Shown: positions 8,451-17,152, numbered from the stretch's first letter. The stretch: 64,000 nucleotides of DNA from Arthrobacter sp. Leaf69 (GCF_001422645.1 NZ_LMLR01000001.1:250325-314324); one strand, 5' to 3'. Notes: generated by a model not told the origin, from the letters alone. Made by a program: numbers and translations.

Positions 8451-9704
8451 GTGCGCATCGTCGTTGTCGCCAATGACACTCGAGGCGGCGTGCAACCCTA
8501 CATCGCGTTGGGCGCCGGACTCCAAGACGCCGGACATAACGTGCGCGTCGTGGCACCGGCGGACTTCGCGTCAATGGTTACCAGCCGGGGACTGGCTTTT
8601 TCCGGGCTCTCGGGCAACGCCCAGGCCGATGCCCGGCGTGTGGGGTCGACGTCGAAGCGCGGCCCGATCGCGAGCATGTGCTCGATCGCGGGGGAAATGA
8701 CCACACGCATGGAGACCTGGACCAGGGAAACGCTCGAGGCCAGCGACGGGGCCGATCTGCTAACCGGCGGAGTGGGAGGCATGATCGTCGGGCTATCGGT
8801 CGCCGACAAGCTCAGCGTTCCCTTCGTCCCCACGCACCTGCAGCCGGTCGATGCACCTACTGGCGATTATCCGGGAGTCCTGTTCGCCGGAATGCCCACT
8901 TGGCTCGGGCGGCCGGGGCGCCGCCTGGGCCACACCTTGACAGGTCTGGCTCTCTGGACCCCGTTCAAACGGCCCATGATGTCGGCCAGAGCTTCCGTGC
9001 TCAAGCTCAGTGGACCGCCTGCGGCCGCGAAGGGCCAGCCGGTCCTCTATGGCTTCAGCCCGCGAGTGGTACAGGTGCCAACTGTGCCCGGGAAAGAGCG
9101 CCATGTGACCGGCTACTGGTTCGCCGATTCCTCCGGGTGGACTCCGCCTCCGGCGCTTGACGCCTTCCTCGCCCGGGAGGGCCCGGTGGTGAGCATCGGG
9201 TTCGGCAGCATGACCGGCGAGGACCCGGCCCGGTTCACGGCGACCGTGCTCTCCGCCGTGCGTGCCGCCGGCGTGCGGGCGGTGTTGTTGTCAGGCTGGG
9301 GCGGGCTGGCAGCGACACCGGACACTGACGACGTACTCGTGGCCGATGCCGTTCCGCATGACTGGTTGTTCCCACGCGTCGCGGCGGCGGTGCACCACGG
9401 CGGGGCGGGCACCACCGGGGCAGCCCTGCGGGCGGGCATTCCGGCGATCGTGGTCCCGTTCGGCGCGGACCAGCCGTTCTGGGGCGCCCGGGTCGCGGCA
9501 CTGGGCGTAGGACCTGCACCCATTCCGCGACGGCAACTCACGGGGCAGGGGCTGGCCGCAGCCCTCAGCGACACGCTGGCGGACGCGGCTATGCGGTCAA
9601 GGGCCCCAGACTTCGGAATGGCGATGCGGGCTGAGGACGGTGTCGCTGCAGCAGTCCTGGAATTCGACCGGATCGGTCGTAGCGGCACAGTTTTCCCGGC
9701 CTGA
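8451..9704 (+). CDS. UDP-glycosyltransferase-like protein (GT1/GT28 superfamily)
   Basis: A 417-residue two-Rossmann glycosyltransferase. The N-terminus RIVVVANDTRGGVQPYIALG matches the start of sterol/macrolide-type glycosyltransferases. The C-terminal donor site reads AVHHGGAGTTGAALRAGIPAIVV, then PFGADQPFWGARV with the conserved Asp-Gln pair. It likely transfers a sugar from a nucleotide sugar to a lipid or small-molecule acceptor; the acceptor cannot be told. GTG at 8451 starts just before the conserved core. GTG at 8421 would add 10 residues. It stands alone between the sulfur operon and the RtcB gene, with no other sugar genes nearby. Confidence 0.8.
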   Translation: MRIVVVANDTRGGVQPYIALGAGLQDAGHNVRVVAPADFASMVTSRGLAFSGLSGNAQADARRVGSTSKRGPIASMCSIAGEMTTRMETWTRETLEASDGADLLTGGVGGMIVGLSVADKLSVPFVPTHLQPVDAPTGDYPGVLFAGMPTWLGRPGRRLGHTLTGLALWTPFKRPMMSARASVLKLSGPPAAAKGQPVLYGFSPRVVQVPTVPGKERHVTGYWFADSSGWTPPPALDAFLAREGPVVSIGFGSMTGEDPARFTATVLSAVRAAGVRAVLLSGWGGLAATPDTDDVLVADAVPHDWLFPRVAAAVHHGGAGTTGAALRAGIPAIVVPFGADQPFWGARVAALGVGPAPIPRRQLTGQGLAAALSDTLADAAMRSRAPDFGMAMRAEDGVAAAVLEFDRIGRSGTVFPA

Positions 9705-9845
9705 CGCTGTCACAGCCTCTTATTAGCCACGACCCTACAACGGCCGCGGTAGACTGACCGGCAACACCAGAAGGACAGCGGTCTGCCGGGTCAGCAGGCT
9801 GTCGGGCAGGAGTTCCGCGGGTGGCGGGCCAGGACGGGGGCTCCG

Positions 9846-11012
9846 TTGGAAGTCATTAACAGCAGGCTCTTCAGCTGGGCGTCGATCCTTGATGACAAGA
9901 CCCGCGAGCAGGCTCTGACCACCGCCAAGCTGTCCATTATCTATCCGCATCTGGCGCTCATGCCGGACGCCCATCTGGGCCTGGGCGCCACCGTGGGATC
10001 CGTCATCCCCACCCTGCACGCTGTCATCCCGGCTGCCGTGGGCGTGGACATCGGCTGTGGCATGATCGCCGTCCGCACGCAGTATGCCGTGAAGGACCTG
10101 CCCGCGGACCGGAAGCGGTTGCGGCAGGGTATTGAGCACGCCGTTCCCCTGTCCGCCGGCCACTACAACCGCAGATTCACCGCCACCGCCGTACCGAGGC
10201 TCGCCGAGCTGCGGCGGATGGCAGCCAACGCCCGGTTCGACCCCGGCCAGTACGCCGCGAACTGGGAGCTGCAGCTCGGATCCCTAGGCTCCGGAAACCA
10301 CTTCATCGAGGTGTGCGCGGATGAGGCGGACACCGTGTGGCTGTTCCTCCATTCCGGCTCGCGCGGCGTCGGCAACAAACTTGCGCAGCGGCACATCGCC
10401 GAGGCCCGGAGCGCGGTGCGGAACCGGCACATCGTCCTGCCGCACCCGGACCTGGCCTACCTCGAGGAAGGCACCCCCGAATTCGACCGGTACATCCGGG
10501 AACTCCGCTGGGCCCAGCATTTCGCCCTGTTGAACCGTGAGGAAATGATGGACCGGGTGATCCAGCAGTTTGAATCCTGGACGGGCGGTCGTGTCCGGGA
10601 GGCCGAACGGATCAACTGCCACCACAACTTCACCGCGCAGGAACAGCACTACGGCAAGACGGTCTGGGTCTCGCGCAAAGGAGCCATCAGGGCCCGGGCC
10701 GGGGACCCCGGACTGATTCCCGGCTCCATGGGCACCGCCTCCTACGTCGTCGTCGGCCTGGGCAACCGCGAGTCGCTGAATTCCTCGCCGCACGGCGCCG
10801 GGCGGGAATACTCCAGGAACGCCGCTAAAAAGACCTTCACCCTCGCCGAGCTGAAGGCCGCCATGAAGGGCATCGAATTCCGGCCCAGCGACGCTTTCAT
10901 CGACGAGATCCCGGCCGCCTACAAGCCGATCGACCAGGTGATGCGGGATTCTGCGGACCTTGTCAAGATCCGGCACAAGCTGCGGCAGCTCGTCAACGTC
11001 AAGGGCGACTAA
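9846..11012 (+). CDS. rtcB: RtcB-family RNA ligase
   Basis: A 388-residue RtcB protein with metal-binding VDIGCGM (Cys71), LGSLGSGNHFIEV, HSGSRGVG, CHHNF, and SSPHGAGR in which His316 fits the guanylylated histidine. RtcB joins 3'-phosphate or 2',3'-cyclic phosphate RNA ends to 5'-OH ends using GTP and Mn2+. It is shorter than the roughly 480-residue classical form, as in the compact bacterial subgroup. TTG at 9846 is chosen because a GGGGG tract ends a few bases upstream and no in-frame ATG exists. No RtcA, Archease or PrfH gene is adjacent, so its RNA target is unknown. Confidence 0.88.
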   Translation: MEVINSRLFSWASILDDKTREQALTTAKLSIIYPHLALMPDAHLGLGATVGSVIPTLHAVIPAAVGVDIGCGMIAVRTQYAVKDLPADRKRLRQGIEHAVPLSAGHYNRRFTATAVPRLAELRRMAANARFDPGQYAANWELQLGSLGSGNHFIEVCADEADTVWLFLHSGSRGVGNKLAQRHIAEARSAVRNRHIVLPHPDLAYLEEGTPEFDRYIRELRWAQHFALLNREEMMDRVIQQFESWTGGRVREAERINCHHNFTAQEQHYGKTVWVSRKGAIRARAGDPGLIPGSMGTASYVVVGLGNRESLNSSPHGAGREYSRNAAKKTFTLAELKAAMKGIEFRPSDAFIDEIPAAYKPIDQVMRDSADLVKIRHKLRQLVNVKGD

Positions 11013-11044
11013 AACGTCCCGGTGCCCGATTAACCGGCCCGCAT

Positions 11045-11122
11045 ATGACGTTGCATGAACCCGCGTGACCCCGGGTTTCCGGACCGTTGAACCGCGCTCA
11101 CGGCAGTCCCTATGGTGAAGCA
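11045..11122 (+). promoter_or_regulatory. ssu promoter with shared sulfur-regulon element
   Basis: ATGACG (11045), GTGACC (11065) and GTTTCC (11075) precede TTGAAC (11087-11092), an 18-bp spacer and TATGGT (11111-11116). An ATG follows after 6 nt at 11123. Spacing of the blocks equals that at 3091-3167 and 17491-17568. The promoter therefore feeds a leaderless short ORF rather than the transporter gene directly. Confidence 0.7.
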
Positions 11123-11191
11123 ATGACAACTACGGAACGGCTCTCCAACGGCCCCCGCAATGCGTTCCGGGGGCGATGTAGCCGGCGCTGA
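11123..11191 (+). CDS. Putative 22-residue leader peptide ahead of ssuABC
   Basis: ATG at 11123 lies exactly 6 nt after the -10 box. The ORF reads MTTTERLSNGPRNAF, then RGRCSRR and a stop, with one Cys codon (TGT, 11177-11179) near the end. A 7-bp hairpin, GCCCCCG (11151-11157) with CGGGGGC (11168-11174), sits just before that codon. Leaderless Cys-containing short ORFs are reported to act as cysteine-responsive attenuators in mycobacteria. By analogy this one may sense cysteine, but it has only one Cys codon. The transporter ATG is 46 nt after the stop. Confidence 0.5.
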   Translation: MTTTERLSNGPRNAFRGRCSRR

Positions 11192-11237
11192 ACAACCGCC
11201 CGGCCACCCCGAAACCACCACGAACAGGACCCTTTCC

Positions 11238-12413
11238 ATGTCAGCCACCCCAGAACCCTCGAAGTCCAGCAGCCCGCCCCGAACCACCCGGATCGTCGCC
11301 GGCGAATCCGCCAGGCCCAAACGCAAACGAACCCTGGAGATCAGCCTCGCCGTCGGCCTCGTGCTGCTGATCGGCGCCGGCGCCGCCGTCGCATCCACGG
11401 TGTCCCGCGCGAACGAAACCGCTGCGCCCGCCGACGCCGTCAACACCCCCGCTGCTGAACTCAGGCTGGGCTACTTCGGCAACATCACGCACGCCCCTGC
11501 CCTCGTCGGGGTCAGCCAGGGCCTGGTCGCCAAGAACCTCGGCGAGACCAAGCTCAGCACCCAGGTCTTCAATGCCGGCCCTGCCGCAATCGAAGCCCTC
11601 AATGCCGGCGCCATCGACGCCACGTACATCGGCCCCAACCCGGCCATTAACTCCTACGTCAAGAGCAAGGGCGAATCGATCAGCATCATCGCCGGTGCCG
11701 CCTCCGGCGGAGCCCAGCTGGTGGTCAAACCCAACATCACCACGGCGGCGGAGCTCAAGGGCAAGAAACTCGCGACGCCGCAGCTCGGCGGCACGCAGGA
11801 CGTGGCCCTCCGCGCGTGGCTGGGCAAACAGGGCTTCCAGACCACCACGGACGGCGGCGGCGACGTCGCCATCAACCCCACCGAGAACGCCCAGACCCTG
11901 AAACTGTTCCAGGACGGCAAGCTCGACGGCGCGTGGCTGCCGGAACCGTGGGCCTCCCGGCTGGTGCTCCAGGCCGGAGCCAAAGTCCTTGTCGACGAAA
12001 AAGACCTGTGGGAGAAGGGCGAATTCATCACCACCGTCCTGATCGTCAACAAGAAGTTCGCCGCCCAGCACCCGGACACGGTCAAGGCACTGCTGAAAGG
12101 CCACGTCGAATCCGTGGACTGGCTCAACGTGGCCCCCGACGCCGAGAAGTCCACGGTCCTCAACGCCGCCCTCAAGGAATCCGCCGGAGCCGCCCTGCCG
12201 GCCGACGTGATCGACAGGTCGCTCAAGAACATCGCCTACACCGTTGACCCGCTGGCCGGAACGTACCAGAAGCTGCTTCAGGACGGTGTCGACGCGGGCA
12301 CTACCCAGCAGGCCGACATCAACGGCCTCTTCGACCTCACGGCCCTTAACAGTGTCTTGAGCGAGAGCGCCACCGGCACGAAGATCTCCGCACAAGGACT
12401 GGGCAAGGACTGA
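11238..12413 (+). CDS. ABC transporter substrate-binding protein, SsuA/TauA/NrtA-like
   Basis: A 391-residue periplasmic-binding-type protein. KRKRTLEISLAVGLVLLIGAG is a hydrophobic N-terminal segment with no lipobox cysteine, so it is probably membrane-anchored or cleaved by signal peptidase I. The mature part has ELRLGYFGNITHAPALVGV, IDATYIGPNPAINSYV and LPEPWASRLV, the usual pattern of aliphatic sulfonate/taurine/nitrate binders. Adjacent ATPase and permease genes and the sulfur-regulon promoter favour an organosulfur substrate (sulfonate or sulfate ester). No monooxygenase such as ssuD is adjacent. ATG at 11238 has AGGA about 9 nt upstream. Confidence 0.85.
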   Translation: MSATPEPSKSSSPPRTTRIVAGESARPKRKRTLEISLAVGLVLLIGAGAAVASTVSRANETAAPADAVNTPAAELRLGYFGNITHAPALVGVSQGLVAKNLGETKLSTQVFNAGPAAIEALNAGAIDATYIGPNPAINSYVKSKGESISIIAGAASGGAQLVVKPNITTAAELKGKKLATPQLGGTQDVALRAWLGKQGFQTTTDGGGDVAINPTENAQTLKLFQDGKLDGAWLPEPWASRLVLQAGAKVLVDEKDLWEKGEFITTVLIVNKKFAAQHPDTVKALLKGHVESVDWLNVAPDAEKSTVLNAALKESAGAALPADVIDRSLKNIAYTVDPLAGTYQKLLQDGVDAGTTQQADINGLFDLTALNSVLSESATGTKISAQGLGKD

Positions 12414-12455
12414 CCAACCAGTTCCCGCCTCCAGCCCGCCAAGAGAAGTTAGGAC

Positions 12456-13187
12456 ATGACCATGCCAGTCGTACTGGAAAACCTGGGCAAGCGCTTCGGC
12501 GACGGCGCCCCGGTGCTGGACGACGTCAATGCCACCATCGGGCAGGGCGAGTTCGTCGCCCTGCTCGGTGCGTCCGGCTGCGGCAAGTCCACCCTGCTGA
12601 ACATTATGGCGGGACTGGAGGCGCCGACGTCGGGCGCCCTTGAAGTGCCGAGCGACGGCGCCGCCTTTATGTTCCAGGACGCGGCGCTGTTCCCCTGGCT
12701 GACCGCGCGGGAGAACATCGAGCTGGCCTTGAAGCTGCGCGGCGCCGGCAAGGCCGAGCGGCGCGCGAAGGCGGGAGAATTGCTGGACCTCGTGCATCTG
12801 GGCGGGGCGGGGGACAAGCGCCCGCACGAGCTCTCCGGCGGGATGCGCCAGCGCGTGGCGCTGGCCCGTTCGCTGGCCCAGGACCGGCAGCTTCTCCTGA
12901 TGGACGAACCCTTCGCGGCACTGGACGCGATCACGCGCGACCTGCTCCACGACGAGCTGGAGCGGATCTGGAAGGAAACCGGCCGCACCATCGTCTTTGT
13001 CACGCACAACGTCCGCGAGGCCGTCCGGCTGGGCCAGCGTGTGCTGCTGCTCTCCTCCCGGCCGGGCCGCGTGGTGCGGGAGTGGCATGTCAGCGAAGAG
13101 CACCGCACCGACGCCGGACTGGCCGGCCAGTTGACCGGCGAAATCACCGCCCGGCTACGCGAGGAGATCCGCCGCCATGCCAAGTAA
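12456..13187 (+). CDS. ABC transporter ATP-binding protein, SsuB-like
   Basis: A 243-residue ATPase with Walker A GASGCGKST, Q-loop MFQDAALFPWL, signature LSGGMRQR, Walker B LLLMDEPF and the H-loop THNVREAV. These match the SsuB/TauB/NrtD group. It powers import with the flanking binding protein and permease. The stop overlaps the start of the permease gene by 11 bp, indicating one transcript. The 42-bp gap to the binding-protein gene contains an AAGAGAAGTTAGGA-type ribosome-binding site. Confidence 0.9.
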   Translation: MTMPVVLENLGKRFGDGAPVLDDVNATIGQGEFVALLGASGCGKSTLLNIMAGLEAPTSGALEVPSDGAAFMFQDAALFPWLTARENIELALKLRGAGKAERRAKAGELLDLVHLGGAGDKRPHELSGGMRQRVALARSLAQDRQLLLMDEPFAALDAITRDLLHDELERIWKETGRTIVFVTHNVREAVRLGQRVLLLSSRPGRVVREWHVSEEHRTDAGLAGQLTGEITARLREEIRRHAK

Positions 13188-14112
13188 GCCAACGACGCTG
13201 GTTGAGCCCGGCGAGACCCGCCACATTACCGCCGCCCTGACCCGGTCCTCCACCGGCTCGGCGGACCTCCGCGAACTGGAAGCCGGGCTGGATTCGCTGC
13301 AGTCCGACGCCGTCCGCACGTCGCGCATCGACTGGAGCCGGATTCTGCTGCCGGTCGCCGCGCTGGCGGTGCTGGTCATCATATGGCAGCTCTATGTGTC
13401 CCTGGGGTTCAAGCGGCAGGACCTGGTGCCCGGACCGCTGGATGTGCTCGCTCAGTTCGGGCAGCTCTGGGCCGACGGCAAGCTGCAGGAAGCGGTGTGG
13501 ACCTCGCTGCAGCGCGGGCTGGTCGGGTTCTTGATCAGTGTGGCCATCGCCACGCCGGTGGGACTCCTGCTGGCCCAGGTTGCCCCGCTGCGCCGCGCTT
13601 TCGGGCCGCTGATCTCCGGTCTGCAGGTGCTGCCGTCCGTGGCGTGGGTGCCCGCGGCCATCATCTGGTTCGGCCTGACCGACGCCACCGTGTACTTTGT
13701 GGTGTTCATGGGCGCTATCCCCTCGATCATCAACGGACTGATCTCCGGCGTGGACCAGATCCCGCCGCAGTACCGCAGCGTCGGCACCGTCCTGGGCGCG
13801 TCCCGGCTCCAGCTGGCGCTCCAGATCATCCTCCCGGCTGCACTGCCCGGATACCTGAGCGGACTCAAGCAGGGCTGGGCTTTCTCGTGGCGCTCGCTGA
13901 TGGCCGCGGAGATCATCGCGGTCGGCGGCAGCATCGGCTTTGGCCTCGGTTCCATGCTGAACCAAGGCCGCGACCTGTCCGACATGACCATCGTGATGTC
14001 CGCGATCCTGCTGATCCTCGCCGTCGGCATCCTGATCGAACTGCTCGTATTTGGCCCGATTGAAAAGCGGCTGCTCCGCCGTCGTGGCCTGCTGGCCGGC
14101 AGCACCCGGTAG
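13177..14112 (+). CDS. ABC transporter permease, SsuC-like
   Basis: A 311-residue permease with about six membrane segments after a 45-residue polar N-terminus. The coupling-helix (EAA) region is YRSVGTVLGASRLQLALQII, and WSRILLPVAALAVLVIIW is the first membrane span. It closes the ssu-like operon and overlaps the ATPase gene. A 63-bp inverted-repeat element followed by CTGTTTT begins 18 bp after the stop and probably ends transcription. Confidence 0.9.
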   Translation: MPSKPTTLVEPGETRHITAALTRSSTGSADLRELEAGLDSLQSDAVRTSRIDWSRILLPVAALAVLVIIWQLYVSLGFKRQDLVPGPLDVLAQFGQLWADGKLQEAVWTSLQRGLVGFLISVAIATPVGLLLAQVAPLRRAFGPLISGLQVLPSVAWVPAAIIWFGLTDATVYFVVFMGAIPSIINGLISGVDQIPPQYRSVGTVLGASRLQLALQIILPAALPGYLSGLKQGWAFSWRSLMAAEIIAVGGSIGFGLGSMLNQGRDLSDMTIVMSAILLILAVGILIELLVFGPIEKRLLRRRGLLAGSTR

Positions 14113-14130
14113 GCACCTGCCGTCCAAATC

Positions 14131-14193
14131 CAACGCGGGGTCATCGAGCTCCCGTAGCCCGCGGGTTTATGGGTCGTACGTGGCCCCGCGTTG
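14131..14193 (+). repeat. 63-bp inverted-repeat element, copy A (probable terminator)
   Basis: It starts CAACGCGGGGTCA and ends TGGCCCCGCGTTG, so the arms pair over at least 10 bp, and it contains a central TTATGGG. A second 63-bp copy lies at 20433-20495. Both begin exactly 18 bp after the stop codon of a plus-strand gene and are followed by T-rich sequence. This suggests a dispersed repeat used as a transcription terminator. Confidence 0.7.
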
Positions 14194-14233
14194 CTGTTTT
14201 GTGGCGTCACTCGCGTGTCTAGACTCACGGCTA

Positions 14234-14388
14234 CGGGTCAACGATTACACCTTCGGCATCTTCCACCCCGAGGAAGCCCGCAGGCGTACCTCAACGGTGC
14301 CATCCCCGCGGCGCTCGGCGAACACGGCCCCACGCTGCTGTCCAAGGACCCTGACATCAAAGTGGTTGAACTCATCGCGGTGAAGTAG
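14234..14388 (+). pseudogene. Truncated, frameshifted copy of the 17153-17449 monooxygenase gene
   Basis: The 3' half of the ABM gene is repeated here at high identity, through the stop codon and the following CCCGC. The sequence jumps from ACTCACGGCTA (promoter side of the intact gene, near 17098) directly to CGGGTCAACGATT, so the first half is deleted. A 9-bp deletion (TTCCACCCCGAGG against TTCGACACCTTTGACACCGAGG) and a 1-bp deletion (GCCCGCAGGCG against GCCCGTCAGGCG) break the frame. No functional product is expected. Confidence 0.85.
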
Positions 14389-14427
14389 CCCGCGCTGCCG
14401 CCGCGCACGGCATCTCGACGGCCGAAC

Positions 14428-14498
14428 GGGGGCGTATCGACACGGACACACCGTCATTTGTGCCCCGATCCGGCCGCTGCGGCCGTCAAAGTGCCCCC
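14428..14498 (-). repeat. 71-bp dispersed element, copy 3 (inverted)
   Basis: Read on the minus strand it begins GGGGGCACTTTGACGG and ends with GTGTGTCCGTGTCGATACGCCCCC, matching the ends of the copies at 2-71 and 1007-1076. It lies in the spacer between the pseudogene and the terminator of the secreted-protein gene. Confidence 0.6.
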
Positions 14499-14522
14499 AG
14501 ACGGCCACGCCTTTTGTAACAG

Positions 14523-14557
14523 CAGGGCCCGACGGCGAGTCCCGCCGTCGGGCCCTG
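14523..14557 (-). terminator. Hairpin terminator of the secreted repeat-protein gene
   Basis: A perfect 15-bp stem (14523-14537 with 14543-14557) and a 5-nt loop lie 17 bp beyond the minus-strand stop at 14574. On that strand the hairpin is followed by CTGTTAC, a weak T-tract. A related, shorter GACGGCG/CGCCGTC hairpin is found on the other side of the gene near 17024. Confidence 0.7.
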
Positions 14558-14573
14558 AATTGATGGTGATCTT

Positions 14574-16913
14574 CTAGCGGCGCTTCAGAGCGCCGCAGCC
14601 GCTGACTTCGAAGCCCTTGGCTTCGCTTGGGATCGTCACGACCGTCAGGGCCGATCCGAAGTAGTTCTCGATAATGTCATCGAAGCTGCCGCTCAAACCG
14701 CTTAGGGTCGCCCAGTAGCAGGTATCTCCGGCGCCGTTTCCATAGTAGGTGCCAGACAGGATGTCTATCCCTACCCGGTAGGTGCCGTCGGCCGTGATGC
14801 TCGTGGCTCTGGCCCCAGTGGATGGAACGGGGGCATGACCTTGGGACGGAGCTGCAATCCGCGTCCACCCACCACAACGTTGCGAGCGGAACCCAACGTC
14901 ACTGGGGAGTATCTCCACGTAGGTGTTGGCAGGACCAATATCGTTCTTATTTATGTCACCGAAGCTTCCGCCGAAACCGCCTAAGCGGGCCCAGTAACAG
15001 CTGTTGCCTGTGCCGGTTGCCTTATACATGCCGGGCAGGATGTCGATACCCACCCTGTACGTTCCGTCTTTAGTAATCCGCGTTGCTTTAGCTCCCGTCG
15101 ACGGGACAGTGGTCCAGCCGCCACAGCCGGAACTCTTGAAGCCAACATCTCCTGGGAAGATTTGCACGTAGGTGACTCCGGAAACGATGTCGTTCTTGTT
15201 GATGTCTTTAGTGCTTCCCGAGAACCCTCTGAGCCGTGCCCAGTAACAGAAGGATCCGCCCGTTGCCTTGTACAGCCCCGGCTTGATCTGGGTTCCGACC
15301 CGATATGTGCCGTCACCACGAAGTACCGTCACAGGCCAAACCGGCAGTTTCAGCGCCGGACTCATGGTGACCCGCGTATCTGAGTAGATCCGCCCGGCGG
15401 AAACCCGCACCGTGATGGAGCGGCCGTTGTCCGCCGCCGCCAACCGGTATGTGCGGTAACGAGCGCCCGTGATCGCGGCGCCGTTACGGTACCACTGGTA
15501 CGCGTAGGCTGACGGTGCCGGCGCGTAGGTGCCGACGTTGGCTGTCAGGGTCGAGCCCAGGGACGTTGCCCCGGTGATCCTTGGCGCCGTCTTCAAAGTG
15601 ATCAATGCCTTGCCTACGGTGATTGCCGGAGTGGTGGCCGAGCGGGTCGCGTACCCGGCCTTGGACACTGTGACCTTGACGTTCACCCGGGCGCCGATGT
15701 AGCCGCTGCTAAGGTACAGGGCGTAACCGGTCCCGCCCCTGATCGCGACGCCGTTCCGGTACCACTGGTATCGGATGGTTGAACCGGCAGTCCACCCCTG
15801 AGAGACCTTCACCGTCCGTTCATAGCGGTGGGTTCCGCTGACCGTCAGCGACTTGGTGGCCGCGATAGTCCCGGCAGCGATCGGGCGGGCGGCGGAGTAG
15901 CGGTCCAGCGCTATGTAGCCGGACTTGGCTGCACGCACCCTGACCTTGAGCGTCTTCCCGTAGTCGAGTGCTGTGGTGGTGTAGGTACGGCTGACTGCGC
16001 CGACGATGGCTGCCGTTCCGCGGTACCACTGGTATGAGAGCGTGGCCCCGGTCGGCGCCCATGTGCCTGCGTTGGCAGTCTGCAGCTGGCCCACCTTGGC
16101 GATACCGCCAACGGTCGGGACCGGCGCCGTCACAGAGCTTCCCTTGCCTGCGGTGACTTGGGCAGAAGTCAGTACCACGGAGGTGAACCCCGGCGCGGAG
16201 AGCGTCACCTTGGCCCACAGCTTCTGAGCGTCATCGGCGGCAGCCACCGTGTGGCTCGGCCCGGTCGCACCAGCGATGGGCCCAGCACCTCGGTACCACT
16301 GGAAGCCGGTTGCGGCACCTTGGACCGCAGAGTTGCTCCACCGGGGTGCGCTCAGCGACAGCGCCTGCCCGACGACGGGTTTGCCGATGACGGCGTTGTT
16401 CCAGCTGACACCGGTGAAGCTTCCCTGACGAACCGTTACCGGGGTGGCTGCCAGTTCGGTGCCGAGCCCCTGCGCCTCCAGCGACGCCAGCACCGTTAGC
16501 TGGACCGCCTTGCCTGCCATTGACTGATCAATGTGAAGTACGTCAGCTTCGCCAACCGGGTGGTCGGCCGCTTGAACTGTGACGCCGTCGACGATCCAGC
16601 GGTACTTGATCCAGCCGGCACCGTTCCACCGGCCGCCCGTCGAGGTGAGCGTGCCACCCGCGACAGGGTCACCCTCAATAACCGGCGGGCTGACGTTGTC
16701 CGGCGCGGCGGGCGATACTTCCCCCGGCGGTGCTGCGGCTGGCGGGTCGACCGGTGCCGGCTGCTCGGCGATAGCGTCCGTTTCCATCGGCAGCGCCTGT
16801 GCTGCCGGTGCCATCAGAAGACCGGCGAGCAGTGCGATGCTCCCGGCTGTGGCTACTGCCCTGGTCATACGGCCAGGGCGCGTCCGAATACGGACGTTTT
16901 CGTGCAGAGACAA
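14574..16913 (-). CDS. Secreted multi-repeat surface protein with three Cys-containing C-terminal modules
   Basis: The 779-residue protein starts at a TTG preceded by a strong GGGGAAGGGG site. A Sec signal peptide (RMTRAVATAGSIALLAGLL, cut after APAAQA) is followed by a Pro/Ala linker. Residues of about 80-550 hold five or so Ig-like repeats with the motif YQWYR-x-G-x-x-I, common in actinobacterial wall or secreted proteins. The last 230 residues are three modules starting DGTYRVG, each with CYWA and CG(G/A) cysteines that could form one disulfide per module. No LPXTG or wall-anchor motif is seen. No enzymatic domain is recognised; adhesion or envelope binding is a guess. It interrupts the region between a broken and an intact ABM gene. 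Confidence 0.8.
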   Translation of the reverse strand: MSLHENVRIRTRPGRMTRAVATAGSIALLAGLLMAPAAQALPMETDAIAEQPAPVDPPAAAPPGEVSPAAPDNVSPPVIEGDPVAGGTLTSTGGRWNGAGWIKYRWIVDGVTVQAADHPVGEADVLHIDQSMAGKAVQLTVLASLEAQGLGTELAATPVTVRQGSFTGVSWNNAVIGKPVVGQALSLSAPRWSNSAVQGAATGFQWYRGAGPIAGATGPSHTVAAADDAQKLWAKVTLSAPGFTSVVLTSAQVTAGKGSSVTAPVPTVGGIAKVGQLQTANAGTWAPTGATLSYQWYRGTAAIVGAVSRTYTTTALDYGKTLKVRVRAAKSGYIALDRYSAARPIAAGTIAATKSLTVSGTHRYERTVKVSQGWTAGSTIRYQWYRNGVAIRGGTGYALYLSSGYIGARVNVKVTVSKAGYATRSATTPAITVGKALITLKTAPRITGATSLGSTLTANVGTYAPAPSAYAYQWYRNGAAITGARYRTYRLAAADNGRSITVRVSAGRIYSDTRVTMSPALKLPVWPVTVLRGDGTYRVGTQIKPGLYKATGGSFCYWARLRGFSGSTKDINKNDIVSGVTYVQIFPGDVGFKSSGCGGWTTVPSTGAKATRITKDGTYRVGIDILPGMYKATGTGNSCYWARLGGFGGSFGDINKNDIGPANTYVEILPSDVGFRSQRCGGWTRIAAPSQGHAPVPSTGARATSITADGTYRVGIDILSGTYYGNGAGDTCYWATLSGLSGSFDDIIENYFGSALTVVTIPSEAKGFEVSGCGALKRR

Positions 16914-17023
16914 CGAAGTCCCCTTCCCCCATTTTGAGACTGACCGGCTAGCCCGGTCGGAGCAATTGTATGGCTCATCACAACGGGTGAGTGTGCGGGC
17001 TCTTGTCAGAACACAAAATGCTG

Positions 17024-17042
17024 GACGGCGATGCCCGCCGTC
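17024..17042 (+). terminator. Short GC-rich hairpin between divergent genes
   Basis: GACGGCG and CGCCGTC pair around a 5-nt loop and are followed by GGGCTTTCC on the plus strand. No plus-strand gene lies directly upstream, so it may be the leftover terminator of the ssu operon from before the secreted-protein gene came to lie here. Confidence 0.35.
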
Positions 17043-17152
17043 GGGCTTTCCGCTGTCCGCTGGCGGACCCTTGTTCCGCCGAAACCGCAGGCCTACACTC
17101 ACGGCTATAGGCCGGTGTACGGCCCATCCCGCCCGATTCTGAGGAGACAGCT

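Noticed and set aside
6723..8537. Minus-strand open frame of 604 codons
   Set aside because: Antisense to cysN, whose GTPase motifs are complete.
14191..14388. 65-codon plus-strand frame
   Set aside because: Only its C-terminal half matches the ABM protein; upstream the homologous frame is shifted, so it is part of a pseudogene.
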